NCBI GenBank assembly: GCA_028287035.1
Contig: JAQBQL010000234.1
Location: 1 to 64,000 of the forward strand
Length of the DNA: 64,000 nt
Source of the DNA: Labilithrix sp.
GTDB lineage: Bacteria; Myxococcota; Polyangia; Polyangiales; Polyangiaceae
Direction: 5' to 3'
Below, one piece after another: positions 33,378-45,243 of the stretch (positions within the stretch are counted from its first letter, which is position 1; the number at the start of each line of letters is the position of its first letter). Below the pieces are notes generated by a model that made no database searches, was not told the DNA's origin, and was given only the letters and a program-made list of their open reading frames with translations. The position numbers were made by a program, and so were the translations under genes.

Positions 33378-34886
33378 CTACGGTTTGGCGGCGCGGTAGA
33401 CGCGGCCGTCGGACTGCGTCCAGTACACGTGCGTCCCGTCGACGGCGACGCCGTTCACCCCGCGGAGCCCGGCGCGGACCAGGCGGACCTCGTCGCGCGA
33501 CGTGTCGGCCGAGTAGAGGAGCGAGGGCGCGTCGGGGTCCGTCGACGCGCGCGTGGCAAACCAGAGGCGGCCAGGCTGCGCGGGATCGAGCGCGATCGCG
33601 GCGCTGCCTGTGAACGGGGTCGACACGGGGGTCGTCCCTCCCGCGCGCGGACCGTAGACGACGGAGACGGAGGCGCTCGAGGTGCGATCGACCCAGTAGA
33701 GATTCGTCCCGTCGGCGAGCAGCTGCGAGGGCAGCGTCTGGTTCGCGTAGAGCGGCGAGGCGTCCACGGCACCGCCGTCGAGGGTGCGAGGCGCGCTCTC
33801 CACGATGGCGCCGCCCACGTCGTCGCCGGTCTCACGCGCGCTCGAGAAGTAGAACCGCGCCGCGTCCACCGCGAGGTCGATGCCGTCGGGCAGCACGGCG
33901 AGGTACGTGTAGGTGCCGCCGGCGCGCGGCAGCGCGTAGAGGTACGTCACGCCGCCCCCGAACCCCTGCGTGCGGCAGTACACGTTGGTCTCGTCGCTCG
34001 TCAGCGCAGCGCACCGTGAGAACGCGAGGAGGGATCGCCGCTCGTCCGTGACCGGGTCGACCGTCTCGATCGCGCCGCTCCCGAGGGTCTGGAACGACAG
34101 GACCGGCCCCGTCAGATCGACGGCGCCGAACGCGACGCCCGAGACGAGGACGCGAGTGCCGCCGCCGCCGTCCGCCGGACCGACCGCGAGGCCCGACCCG
34201 TAGCCCTGGCGCTCGTAGCGGAAGTACACGCGCCCGTTCCGCACCGTGATCTCGCGGCTCGAGACCACGCCCAGCGACGGCGGCTCGAAGAGGACCTCGC
34301 TCGCGCCGGCATCCTCCTCGGGGGGAAGGTCCCAGGCGCCGTCCTCCTCGAAGACGGCGGTGAGCGCGTACGCGACCGGCACCCGCACGAACGGGGCGCA
34401 CGTCGCCTCGTGGCCGCGTGGCGGGGTGCCCTCGGTCTCGCCGTAGGGCAGGCGAACGTCGCGGGCGCCCTCCACGACCGGAAGCGCCAGCGTGAACCGC
34501 TTCATCGGGCTGCACTCGGCCGGGCCGCCCGCACGCGTGCTCGTCGGGATGACATCGGCGGTCCAGCGCGCGAAGTGCCACCCCGACGACGGCGTGGCGT
34601 ACAGCTCGAAGCCGAGGTCGGAGCCGTCGAAGGTGCGCTCGGCGGTCGTGAGCCGCGCGAAGCACGTGCCGGGACAGTCGATGCCGGGAGACTCCGACAC
34701 GACGCGCCCCGCGCCCTTCACCTGCAGCGTGACCTCGACGCCGAAGGTGCGTCCCGGGTCCTGCTGCTCGGCGCCGCGGTCACCGTTGCATGCACCGACG
34801 AACGCGACGCCCGACGCCGCGACGACCGCGGCCAGGCCGATCACGGCCAAGGCACGGAGCGCGCGGCGCGGGGTCGACGAGGCCAC
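33378..34886 (-). CDS. lipoprotein with beta-propeller-like domain
   Basis: A 502-residue exported protein: signal peptide ending VGAC, an N-terminal beta domain resembling the divergent InlB-type repeat region (VTLQVKGAGRVVSESPGIDCPGTC, WHFARWTADVIP), then from about 190 a propeller-like series of strand repeats (ITVRNGRVYFRYERQGYGSGL, LTSDETNVYCRTQGFGGG, IDLAVDAARFYFSSAR, LLADGTNLYWVDRTSS, GVAVDGTHVYWTQSDGRVY). These repeats match DUF5050-type propellers common in myxobacteria. Role unknown, probably surface binding. GTG start at 34886 with TAGGCT 6 bases upstream. Confidence 0.7.
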   Translation of the reverse strand: MASSTPRRALRALAVIGLAAVVAASGVAFVGACNGDRGAEQQDPGRTFGVEVTLQVKGAGRVVSESPGIDCPGTCFARLTTAERTFDGSDLGFELYATPSSGWHFARWTADVIPTSTRAGGPAECSPMKRFTLALPVVEGARDVRLPYGETEGTPPRGHEATCAPFVRVPVAYALTAVFEEDGAWDLPPEEDAGASEVLFEPPSLGVVSSREITVRNGRVYFRYERQGYGSGLAVGPADGGGGTRVLVSGVAFGAVDLTGPVLSFQTLGSGAIETVDPVTDERRSLLAFSRCAALTSDETNVYCRTQGFGGGVTYLYALPRAGGTYTYLAVLPDGIDLAVDAARFYFSSARETGDDVGGAIVESAPRTLDGGAVDASPLYANQTLPSQLLADGTNLYWVDRTSSASVSVVYGPRAGGTTPVSTPFTGSAAIALDPAQPGRLWFATRASTDPDAPSLLYSADTSRDEVRLVRAGLRGVNGVAVDGTHVYWTQSDGRVYRAAKP

Positions 34887-34892
34887 GCGTGG

Positions 34893-34898
34893 AGCCTA
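34893..34898 (-). promoter_or_regulatory. -10-like TAGGCT for the propeller lipoprotein gene
   Basis: Reads TAGGCT on the minus strand, 6 bases before the GTG at 34886. It lies in a 64-base divergent gap shared with the box at 34939. Confidence 0.4.
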
Positions 34899-34938
34899 CC
34901 CGAGCGCGGCCCCAGGTCCACGGCCGCGCGCGCCGGTG

Positions 34939-34944
34939 TACCAT
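34939..34944 (+). promoter_or_regulatory. -10-like TACCAT for the small lipoprotein gene
   Basis: TACCAT is 6 bases before the ATG at 34951. A GGGG in the gap is too close to act as a Shine-Dalgarno. Confidence 0.35.
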
Positions 34945-34950
34945 CGGGGC

Positions 34951-35145
34951 ATGTCGCGGGAGCTGTTCGTCACCGGCGCCGTGCTCGCGGCGCTCGCCGC
35001 CGGCTGCGGGAAGAAGGGCCCCGAGCTCACGTGCAAGGCCAACGACGTGTGCTTCGTGTGCCCCGACGAGAAGCAGCAGTCGAAGTGCCGCGCCGACCCT
35101 TCGACCTCCCGCTGCAAGTGGTCCCCTCCCGACCACTGCAAGTGA
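34951..35145 (+). CDS. small cysteine-rich lipoprotein
   Basis: A 64-residue exported peptide: signal peptide MSRELFVTGAVLAALAAGC (lipobox LAAGC), then a 45-residue mature part with six further cysteines (LTCKANDVCFVCPDE, SKCRADPS, RCKWSPPDHCK). The spacing suggests three disulfides and a compact knot. Function unknown; not an established toxin family that I can name. It is divergent from the propeller lipoprotein and convergent with gcvP (7 bases). Confidence 0.6.
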   Translation: MSRELFVTGAVLAALAAGCGKKGPELTCKANDVCFVCPDEKQQSKCRADPSTSRCKWSPPDHCK

Positions 35146-35152
35146 GCGGCGC

Positions 35153-38035
35153 TCAGTCGGCGTAGGCCTCGATCGGCGGGCACGCGCAGATCAGCTTGCG
35201 GTCGCCGAGCGCGTTGTTGAGGCGGCCGACCGCCGGCCAGAACTTGCGGTCGCGCGTCCACGCCGCCGGGAACGAGGCCACCTCGCGCGAGTACGGGTGC
35301 GTCCACTCCGAGGCGGTGCACGCCTCGATGGTGTGCGGCGCGTGCTTCAGCGGGTTGTCGTCCTTGGGCCAGCTTCCCGCCTCGACCTTCGCGATCTCCT
35401 CGCGGATGGTGATCATCGCGTCGCAGAAGCGATCGAGCTCGTCGAGCGACTCGCTCTCGGTGGGCTCGACCATCAGCGTGCCGGCGATCGGGAACGACAT
35501 GGTCGGCGCGTGGAAGCCGAAGTCGATGAGGCGCTTGGCGACGTCGTCGACCTCGATGCCCGCCGTCTTCTTGAAGGGGCGGACGTCGAGGATGCACTCG
35601 TGCGCCACGCGGTTCTGCTTGCCGCGGTACACGACCGGGAAGTGCTTGCCGAGCCGGTGCGCGATGTAGTTCGCGTTCAGGATGGCGACCTTCGTGGCCT
35701 CGGTGAGGCCGGTGCCGCCCATCATCTGGATGTACGCCCACGAGATGAGCAGGATGCTCGCCGAGCCCCAGGGCGCCGCCGAGACGGGACCGACCGCCGA
35801 CGCGCTCGCCGCCTCGACCACCGGCTTCGCGGGGAGGTACTTCGCGAGGTGCTTGGCGACGCCGATCGGACCCATGCCGGGACCGCCGCCGCCGTGCGGG
35901 ATGCAGAACGTCTTGTGCAGGTTGAGGTGACAGACGTCGGCGCCGATGTCGCCGGGGCGGCAGAGGCCGACCTGCGCGTTCATGTTCGCGCCGTCCATGT
36001 ACACCTGGCCGCCGTGCTCGTGGACGATGGCGCAGATGCGCTTGATCTCCTCCTCGAACACGCCGTGGGTCGAGGGGTACGTGACCATGAGCGCGGCGAG
36101 ATCGTGGGCGTGCGCCTTCGCCTTCTCCTCGAGGTCCGCCACGTCGATGTTGCCGCTCTCGTCGGTGCGGATGACGACGACGCTCATCCCCGCCATCACC
36201 GCCGTCGCCGGGTTCGTGCCGTGCGCGGAGGCCGGGATGAGGCATACCTTGCGATGCGCCTGGCCGGTCGACTCGTGGTGCTTCTTGATGACGAGCAGGC
36301 CCGCGTACTCGCCCTGCGCGCCGGCGTTCGGCTGGAGCGAGATGGCCGGGAAGCCCGTCACCTCGCCGAGCGCGCGCTCGAGCTCCGTGAACAGCTGCTG
36401 GTAGCCCTTCGTCTGCGCGAGGGGCGCGAAGGGGTGGAGGCGGTTCCACCACGCGTCGGTGATGGGCATCATCTCGGCGGTCGCGTTCAGCTTCATCGTG
36501 CAGGAGCCGAGCGGGATCATCGAGTGCGTCAGCGACAGGTCGCGTCCCTCCAGCTTGCGCATGTAACGCAGCATCTGGGTCTCGGAGTGGTGCGAGCTGA
36601 AGACCGAGTGCGTGAGGAAGGCGCTCTTCCGCGTGAGCTTCGCCGGGATCGCGCTCTGCGCGGACCCGTACGCGACGGTCGCGAGATCGTCCTGCCGCTG
36701 ACCGGTCGCGAACACGTCGACGAGGTCACCGAGGTCGCCGAGGTCCACGGTCTCGTCGAGCGCGATGGTGAGGCTCGTCTTCGAGAGGCGGCGCAGGTTG
36801 ATCTGCTTCTTCGCGGCCGCCGCGAGGTAGCCGGTGATCGCCTGCTCGGTGCCGTCGATGCGGATGGTGTCGAAGAACGCCTCGTGCGTCACCTTCACGC
36901 CGAGCCGCACGAGCGCGTCGCGCAGCAGGCAGGCCGAGCCGTGCACGCGCTCGGCGATCGCCTTGATGCCCTTCGGCCCGTGATAGACCGCGTACATGCT
37001 CGCGACGACCGCGAGCAGCGCCTGCGCCGTGCAGATGTTGCTGGTCGCCCGCTCGCGGCGAATGTGCTGCTCGCGCGTCTGCAGCGCCATGCGGAGCGCC
37101 GGCTTCTTGTGGGCGTCCTCGCTGACGCCGATGATGCGGCCGGGCATCTTGCGGACGAAGTCCTGCTTGATGGACATGTACGCGGCGTGCGGACCGCCGT
37201 ACCCGAGCGGCACGCCGAAGCGCTGCGTGGTGCCGACCGCGACGTCGGCGCCGAGCTCGCCGGGGGGCACGAGCAGCGCGAGCGCCAGGATGTCGGCCGC
37301 CATCACGAAGAGGCCGTCGGCCGCGTGCACCTGCTCGCCGAACGCGGCGTAGTCGATGACCTCGCCGTCGGTAGCGGGGTACTGCACGAGCGCGCCGAAC
37401 GCGCCGAGCTTCGCGAGGTCGACCGCGCGGTGATCGCCGACCACCACCGCGATGCCCGCCGCCTCGGCCCGCGTCTTGACGACCTCGATGGTCTGCGGGT
37501 GACAGAGCTCGGAGACGAAGAACGTGTTCTTCGCGTCCGACCCCTTGAAGCCCCAGGCGAGGGTCATCGCCTCGGCGGCCGCGGTGCCCTCGTCGAGCAG
37601 CGAGGCGTTGGCGATGGGCAGACCGGTGAGGTCGATCACCATGGTCTGGAAGTTGAGGAGCGCCTCGAGCCGCCCCTGCGCGATCTCCGCCTGGTACGGG
37701 GTGTACTGCGTGTACCAGCCCGGGTTCTGGACGATGTTCCGCAGGATGACCGGCGGCGTGATCGTGTCCGCGTAGCCCATGCCGAGATACGACCGCCACA
37801 CCTGGTTCTGCTGGCCCATGCTCGCGGCGCGCGTCAGCAGCGCCGACTCGCTCAGGCCGGGCGGCAGGGCGAGCGGCTGCGTCATGCGAATCGACGCGGG
37901 CACCGTCTGCTCGACGAGCGCGTCGAGCGTGGCCACGCCCATCGCTTTGAGCATGAGCGCCTGCTCCTCGGCGCTGGGGCCGATGTGACGGCGAACGAAG
38001 ACGTCGGGGTGCGCGAGCGGCGAGATCGTCGACAT
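35153..38035 (-). CDS. gcvP: glycine dehydrogenase (decarboxylating), P protein
   Basis: A 960-residue single-chain P protein of the glycine cleavage system. It decarboxylates glycine with pyridoxal phosphate and passes the aminomethyl group to GcvH. The N-terminal half begins [21 protein letters not shown] and has [21 protein letters not shown]; the C-terminal half has the PLP-lysine motif [20 protein letters not shown], preceded by [11 protein letters not shown]. Length equals that of the E. coli enzyme, so it is the homodimeric form and not the split GcvPA/GcvPB. gcvT and gcvH are not in the window. There is no riboswitch: only 58 bases separate it from the upstream gene. Confidence 0.97.
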   Translation of the reverse strand: MSTISPLAHPDVFVRRHIGPSAEEQALMLKAMGVATLDALVEQTVPASIRMTQPLALPPGLSESALLTRAASMGQQNQVWRSYLGMGYADTITPPVILRNIVQNPGWYTQYTPYQAEIAQGRLEALLNFQTMVIDLTGLPIANASLLDEGTAAAEAMTLAWGFKGSDAKNTFFVSELCHPQTIEVVKTRAEAAGIAVVVGDHRAVDLAKLGAFGALVQYPATDGEVIDYAAFGEQVHAADGLFVMAADILALALLVPPGELGADVAVGTTQRFGVPLGYGGPHAAYMSIKQDFVRKMPGRIIGVSEDAHKKPALRMALQTREQHIRRERATSNICTAQALLAVVASMYAVYHGPKGIKAIAERVHGSACLLRDALVRLGVKVTHEAFFDTIRIDGTEQAITGYLAAAAKKQINLRRLSKTSLTIALDETVDLGDLGDLVDVFATGQRQDDLATVAYGSAQSAIPAKLTRKSAFLTHSVFSSHHSETQMLRYMRKLEGRDLSLTHSMIPLGSCTMKLNATAEMMPITDAWWNRLHPFAPLAQTKGYQQLFTELERALGEVTGFPAISLQPNAGAQGEYAGLLVIKKHHESTGQAHRKVCLIPASAHGTNPATAVMAGMSVVVIRTDESGNIDVADLEEKAKAHAHDLAALMVTYPSTHGVFEEEIKRICAIVHEHGGQVYMDGANMNAQVGLCRPGDIGADVCHLNLHKTFCIPHGGGGPGMGPIGVAKHLAKYLPAKPVVEAASASAVGPVSAAPWGSASILLISWAYIQMMGGTGLTEATKVAILNANYIAHRLGKHFPVVYRGKQNRVAHECILDVRPFKKTAGIEVDDVAKRLIDFGFHAPTMSFPIAGTLMVEPTESESLDELDRFCDAMITIREEIAKVEAGSWPKDDNPLKHAPHTIEACTASEWTHPYSREVASFPAAWTRDRKFWPAVGRLNNALGDRKLICACPPIEAYAD

Positions 38036-38093
38036 GGGTGGGTAGCGCCAGCTTTAGCGCGACCCGCGACCGGCTTCTAGTGCCGGGCGCGCC

Positions 38094-38624
38094 TCAAAAG
38101 CCGCCGGGCTTCACGCCTTCGGCGTCGCCCCCGATCGACTTGATGTCGACGGGCATGCGCGCCTGCTTGACGTTGTGCCAGTCGCTGCCCGTCTCGTCGT
38201 CGTTCAGGCCGAACTGGCCGTCGAGCTCGGGCCGGTTCTCCTTGTCCATCTTGTACTGGAAGTAGCCCTTGCCATGCGTGGTCGAGCTCGCGCCGACCAT
38301 GCCGATGGTGTGCTCCTTCCAGGTGTAGTGGAGGACGTTGCCGGCCTGCGTGCCGCTCAGCTCGCCCCACTTGCTCTGGTCGGCGCGCTTCCAGCGACCG
38401 ACGACGTTCGAGCCCTCTTCCTGGAGGTGCAGGTAGCCGTACACCGGGTGGAAGTACACGCCGGTCCAGGTCTCGCCCTCGGGCATGGGCCCCTGCGCGA
38501 CCTTGGCGGACTTGGCCTCCTGCTTGTCACCGCAGCCGGTCGCGCCGAGGGCCAGCGGGACGGCGAGCGAGGTGAGGAGGCCGGAGACGACGACGGAGGA
38601 ACGGACGAACGAAGCGAGGCTCAT
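38094..38624 (-). CDS. lipoprotein of unknown function
   Basis: A 176-residue exported protein. The signal peptide ends ATGC. A short charged linker leads to a small beta-barrel-like domain: TWTGVYFHPVYGYLHLQEEGSNVVGRW, GELSGTQAGNVLHYTW, KGYFQYKMDKENRPELDGQFGLND. The alternation of strand and turn recalls avidin/lipocalin-like small barrels, but I do not recognise a family. It follows the upstream lipoprotein gene by 17 bases, yet that gap contains its own TAGAAT box. It lies upstream of gcvP on the same strand. Confidence 0.65.
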   Translation of the reverse strand: MSLASFVRSSVVVSGLLTSLAVPLALGATGCGDKQEAKSAKVAQGPMPEGETWTGVYFHPVYGYLHLQEEGSNVVGRWKRADQSKWGELSGTQAGNVLHYTWKEHTIGMVGASSTTHGKGYFQYKMDKENRPELDGQFGLNDDETGSDWHNVKQARMPVDIKSIGGDAEGVKPGGF

Positions 38625-38633
38625 GCGAGGCCG

Positions 38634-38639
38634 ATTCTA
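38634..38639 (-). promoter_or_regulatory. promoter -10 TAGAAT for the gene ending at 38094
   Basis: Reads TAGAAT on the minus strand, 9 bases before the ATG at 38624. TTCACG (4 of 6 matches to TTGACA) lies 17 bases upstream, inside the end of the preceding gene. This is one of the better complete promoters of the leaderless type here. Confidence 0.5.
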
Positions 38640-38641
38640 CG

Positions 38642-39283
38642 TCACCGCTTCGCGTACGTGAACGCCTCTTTCGTGATCAGGTTCGTGAGCGTCAGCTGCG
38701 CGTCCGAGGCGTTGAATTGACGCGTTCCCCCGGCGCCGGGGGTCGGGCAGATCTGGGTCTCGGCGAACGTCGTGGTGACGGCGCTGAAGGTGCTCCTCGT
38801 CGTGACCGTGGTGGACGGGCTGTTGCCGCCGGTCTCGAGGATCTGCTCGATGACGTCGCCGGTGATCCGGATCGAGCTCCGCGCCGTGATGCCGGTCGGT
38901 CCCGCCGTCCCGGTGTCCCCGACGTAGACCACGTAGCTCACGAGGTTGTAGTCGCCGTCGGTGATGGTGCCGCCGGTCGCGGTCGGGGGCTCGCCGACCA
39001 CCGCCTCGCGATCCAGGAGGAATCCGGTCATCGTGAGCGCCGAGCACACCGACCCGTCGCCCGCGTCCTTGGGGATTCCCGTCGACCCGTCACGTGACGG
39101 CAAGGCCGCGGCGTCCGTGTCGCCGCCCGGCGCGACGAGGTTCGGCCGCCCGTCCGACGCGACCGCCGGACGCGGATCGTCCTCCTGGCAGGCAGCGACG
39201 AGGGCCGGGACCGCGAGGGCGACGAGGATGCCCAGCAAGGCGCGCGAGAGCGAGGTCTTGCGGGAGCGCCACGGTCGGGTCAT
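38642..39283 (-). CDS. lipoprotein of unknown function
   Basis: A 213-residue exported protein, start chosen at the ATG at 39283 (MTRPWRSRKTSLSRALL). The signal peptide ends LVAAC. The mature part has a disordered Asp/Gly/Pro region to about residue 75, then a Thr-rich beta domain (TGGTITDGDYNLVSYVVYVG, GITARSSIRITGDVIEQIL, TTVTTRSTFSAVTTTFAE), with two or three cysteines. The family is not recognised. TACGGT lies 6 bases before the start codon. Confidence 0.62.
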   Translation of the reverse strand: MTRPWRSRKTSLSRALLGILVALAVPALVAACQEDDPRPAVASDGRPNLVAPGGDTDAAALPSRDGSTGIPKDAGDGSVCSALTMTGFLLDREAVVGEPPTATGGTITDGDYNLVSYVVYVGDTGTAGPTGITARSSIRITGDVIEQILETGGNSPSTTVTTRSTFSAVTTTFAETQICPTPGAGGTRQFNASDAQLTLTNLITKEAFTYAKR

Positions 39284-39289
39284 CCCCGA

Positions 39290-39295
39290 ACCGTA
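39290..39295 (-). promoter_or_regulatory. -10-like TACGGT for the lipoprotein gene at 38642-39283
   Basis: Reads TACGGT on the minus strand, 6 bases before the ATG at 39283, with no Shine-Dalgarno between. Its position supports choosing this start over an in-frame one 36 bases upstream. Confidence 0.35.
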
Positions 39296-39322
39296 GCGCC
39301 CCACGCCCCGCCGGGCCAAACG

Positions 39323-42388
<3,066 letters not shown>

Positions 42389-42416
42389 GGGGAAGGATGC
42401 GACCTTTCTAGGAGAG

Positions 42417-42452
42417 CGTGACGGGCGTGACGTGACCGTGAACTGTGCGTGA
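42417..42452. repeat. five CGTGA repeats upstream of secA
   Basis: CGTGA occurs at 42417, 42426, 42431, 42437 and 42448 on the plus strand (TCACG on the secA strand), five copies in 36 bases. They lie in the divergent gap between secA and the DUF47 gene. This may be a multi-site binding region or the remnant of a short repeat. Confidence 0.4.
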
Positions 42453-42568
42453 CGGAACCCGGGGGGCGGTGAGGTTCTTCCCGGTCTGCGGACCGTGCAG
42501 GGTAGCAGGGCGCAGCGGCGGCCCCAAGTCGCTTTCGCGGCGCGCCGATTCACGCGAACCTTGGCACC

Positions 42569-43243
42569 ATGTTCGGCTCCAAAGGTAGCGACGACGCATT
42601 CTTCGAGGCTTTCGTGGCGCACGCCGACACGAGCGTCGCGGCGGCTCGGCTTCTCGAGCAGATGCTCGCGCTCCTCCCGACGCAGGGCGCGCCCGAGTCG
42701 TACCGCGCCGCCTCGGCTCCGTCGACGCCCGCCCTCTCCGACCTCGGCCGTCAGGTGAAGGAGGCGGAGAGCAAGGGCGACCGCATCACGCACGACACGA
42801 TCAAGCGCCTCCGCGAGAACTGGATCACGCCGCTCGACCGGAACGACATCCACACCCTGGTGAGCCGCCTCGACGACGTGCTCGATCACCTCGAGGCGGC
42901 GAGCGACCGGCTCGTCATCTTCGAGCTGAAGTCGGCGCCGCCCGAGGCCGCCGAGCTCGCGAAGCTCCTCGTGCGCGGCTGCGAGACGCTCGGCAAGGCG
43001 GTCGCGCTCCTTCGCTCGATGAAGAACGCTCCGCAGATCCTGGAGCACTGCGTGGTCGCCAACCAGATCGAGAACGCGGCCGACACGCTCCACCGCAACG
43101 CCATCGCCGAGATGTACCGGCCGGGCAGCGACCCGCTCGTCGTCATGAAGTGGCGAGACATCTTCGACAGCCTCGAGTCCGCCGCGGATGCCATCGAGGA
43201 CGTGGCCAACGTCATCGAGGGCGTGGTGCTGGAGTACGCATGA
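42569..43243 (+). CDS. DUF47 (PhoU-like) protein, PiT partner
   Basis: A 224-residue all-helical cytosolic protein of the DUF47/PhoU-divergent family. It begins MFGSKGSDDAFFEAFVAHADTSV, has the conserved EAESKGDRITHDTIKRLRENWITPLDRNDIHTL segment with clustered acidic and His residues that bind metal in PhoU proteins, and ends SLESAADAIEDVANVIE. DUF47 proteins act with PiT phosphate transporters, here encoded immediately downstream with a 4-base ATGA overlap. It probably regulates transport. No Shine-Dalgarno is obvious and no Pho box is visible. Confidence 0.9.
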   Translation: MFGSKGSDDAFFEAFVAHADTSVAAARLLEQMLALLPTQGAPESYRAASAPSTPALSDLGRQVKEAESKGDRITHDTIKRLRENWITPLDRNDIHTLVSRLDDVLDHLEAASDRLVIFELKSAPPEAAELAKLLVRGCETLGKAVALLRSMKNAPQILEHCVVANQIENAADTLHRNAIAEMYRPGSDPLVVMKWRDIFDSLESAADAIEDVANVIEGVVLEYA

Positions 43244-44247
43244 CCGGGCTCGTCCTCATCATCGGGCTCGCGCTCCTCTTCGACTTCATCAACGGCTTCC
43301 ACGACGCTGCCAACAGCATCGCCACCGTGGTGTCGACGCGCGTGCTCTCGCCGAACCAGGCGGTGCTCTGGGCGGCCGCCTTCAACTTCATCGCCTTTCT
43401 GGTGTTCAGCACGCACGTCGCCGGCAACATCGCGAAGGGCATCGACCCGCACGTGGTGACGCTCGGCCTCGTCGCCGCCGGCCTCGTCGGGGCGGTCATC
43501 TGGGACATGATCACGTGGGTGCTCGGCATCCCGACCTCCTCGTCACACGCGCTGCTCGGCGGCCTCGCCGGCGCGGCGGTCACCAAGGCCGGGTTCAAGG
43601 CGCTCGACCTCGCCTTCTTCGGCAAGACGATCGCGTTCATCTTCCTCTCGCCGCTCCTCGGCCTCCTGCTCGGGGTCGTGATCATGCGCATCGTGATGGC
43701 GATCTTCCATCACCGCTCGCCGGGCCTCGTCGACCGCGGGTTCCGTCACGCGCAGCTCTTCTCGGCGGCGATGTACTCGCTCGGCCACGGCGGCAACGAC
43801 GCGCAGAAGACCATGGGGATCATCGTCGCGGCGCTCGTCGCCAACCAGGCGGTCGCCGCCGCGCCCGCGGGTACGAGCCAGCACGTCCCGCTCTGGGTCG
43901 TGCTCGCGTGTCACGCGGCGATGGCGCTCGGGACCCTCAGCGGCGGCTGGCGCATCGTGCGGACCATGGGGATGAGCATCACGAAGCTCGCCCCGGTCGG
44001 CGGGTTCAGCGCGGAGTCGGCCGGCGCCATCTCGCTCTTCACCGCGACCGCCTTCGGCATCCCCGTCTCGACGACGCACACCATCACCGGCGCGATCGTC
44101 GGCGTCGGCGCGGTGCGCAAGCTGTCGGCAGTGCGCTGGGGCGTGGCGGGCCGGATCGTGTGGGCCTGGGTGCTCACCGTCCCCGGCGCCGCGCTCATCA
44201 GCGCCGCGACGTTCCTCCTGCTGCGGGCGCTCGGCGTCGCGGTCTGA
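43240..44247 (+). CDS. pit: PiT-family inorganic phosphate transporter
   Basis: A 335-residue inner-membrane transporter with about ten helices. The two duplicated PiT signatures are present: DFINGFHDAANSIATVVSTR near the N-terminus and HGGNDAQKTMGIIV in the second half, each with the GxNDxxK-like core that handles phosphate. It imports metal-phosphate with protons or sodium at low affinity. The ATG at 43240 overlaps the DUF47 stop, and this start begins directly with the first helix. It forms a two-gene operon with the DUF47 gene. Confidence 0.93.
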   Translation: MTGLVLIIGLALLFDFINGFHDAANSIATVVSTRVLSPNQAVLWAAAFNFIAFLVFSTHVAGNIAKGIDPHVVTLGLVAAGLVGAVIWDMITWVLGIPTSSSHALLGGLAGAAVTKAGFKALDLAFFGKTIAFIFLSPLLGLLLGVVIMRIVMAIFHHRSPGLVDRGFRHAQLFSAAMYSLGHGGNDAQKTMGIIVAALVANQAVAAAPAGTSQHVPLWVVLACHAAMALGTLSGGWRIVRTMGMSITKLAPVGGFSAESAGAISLFTATAFGIPVSTTHTITGAIVGVGAVRKLSAVRWGVAGRIVWAWVLTVPGAALISAATFLLLRALGVAV

Positions 44248-44253
44248 GCTCGC

Positions 44254-45243
44254 TCAGGCGAGCCAGCCCTTCTCGCGGTACCAGGCGCCGGTGCGGCGTG
44301 CGCCGTCGCCGCCGAACGTGGTCTCGGGCGTCCAGCCGAGCGCCTTCCAGGTCGGTGCGCTGTCGCACACCCAGTCGTGCTTCAACATCGCGACCTTCTC
44401 GCGCGTGAGCATGACCGCCTTCTTGCGGATGCGCCCGTAGGCCTCGACCCCGAGCGACGCGAGGCTCAGCACCGGGAACGGGATTCCGATCCGCACGAGC
44501 GGGCGCCGGCCGAGCGCGTCGGGCAGCACCTCGCCCATGGCGCGGGCCATCGTCATCGGCTCGCCGTCGTCGACGAAGAAGATGCTGCCGCTCGGGACGT
44601 CGGTGGTGATGGCGAGGATGCACGCCTTCGCGCAGTCGGGCCCGTAGACGTAACAGCCCATCATCGACCCGTCGCCGATCACCGGATACTGCCGGCGGCT
44701 CACGGCGCGGAACGCCTCCAGGATCTCGACGTCGCGCGGGCCGTAGATCGCGCCCGGGCGCAGGATCGTGACCGGCAGCTTGCTCTTGCGCGCGAGCACC
44801 GCCTTCTCGGCGCCCAGCTTGGAGCGGCCGTACGCGGTGACCGGGCGCTCCTGATCGACGGGCACCGGGCGCCCATCGAGCGAAGGGCCACACGCCTCGA
44901 GGGTCGAGACGTGGACGAAGCGCTTCAGGCCGGGGGCGTGCGCGATGGCCGCCTCGAGCAGGTTCACCGTGCCCTGCGTGTTCGTCTCGAAGAAGCTCGC
45001 CTCGCTCGTCGCCTTGACCGCGCCCGCCGAGTGGATGACGGCATCGACGCCCTTCATGGCGGCGTCGACGCTCGCGCGGTCCTCGACGCTGCCCTCGGCG
45101 TACTCGATCCCGCCGAGCGTCTCGAGGAAGGTGCGGTTCGAGCTCCTGCGGACCAGCGCGACCACCGTGTGGCCGGCGGCGGTCAGCTGCTCGGCGATGT
45201 GGCTCCCGAGAAAGCCGCTGCCGCCCGTGACGAGGATCCTCAT
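44254..45243 (-). CDS. NAD(P)-dependent epimerase/reductase (ceramide reductase-like)
   Basis: A 329-residue extended SDR. The Rossmann motif MRILVTGGSGFLGSHIAEQL opens the protein. STLEACGPS and AYGRSKLGAEKAVL supply the catalytic Ser and YxxxK. LRPGAIYGPRD and GSIFFVDDGEP follow, as in 3-beta-hydroxysteroid dehydrogenase/epimerase-like enzymes. Its start overlaps by 4 bases the stop of a GNAT acyltransferase gene of the kind used as bacterial ceramide synthase. Caulobacter CerR, which reduces 3-oxo-ceramide, is an SDR of this type, so a role in sphingolipid synthesis is plausible but inferred. A sugar epimerase is the alternative. Confidence 0.78.
   Translation of the reverse strand: MRILVTGGSGFLGSHIAEQLTAAGHTVVALVRRSSNRTFLETLGGIEYAEGSVEDRASVDAAMKGVDAVIHSAGAVKATSEASFFETNTQGTVNLLEAAIAHAPGLKRFVHVSTLEACGPSLDGRPVPVDQERPVTAYGRSKLGAEKAVLARKSKLPVTILRPGAIYGPRDVEILEAFRAVSRRQYPVIGDGSMMGCYVYGPDCAKACILAITTDVPSGSIFFVDDGEPMTMARAMGEVLPDALGRRPLVRIGIPFPVLSLASLGVEAYGRIRKKAVMLTREKVAMLKHDWVCDSAPTWKALGWTPETTFGGDGARRTGAWYREKGWLA

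Noticed and set aside
34790..38080. 1096-codon open frame on the plus strand
   Set aside because: It is antisense to gcvP and several small genes. Its composition is Arg/Asp/Leu-rich without domain motifs, typical of the open antisense frames produced by high-GC coding sequence.
38036..38093. Glycine riboswitch ahead of gcvP
   Set aside because: The gap is only 58 bases and lacks the conserved tandem aptamer cores.
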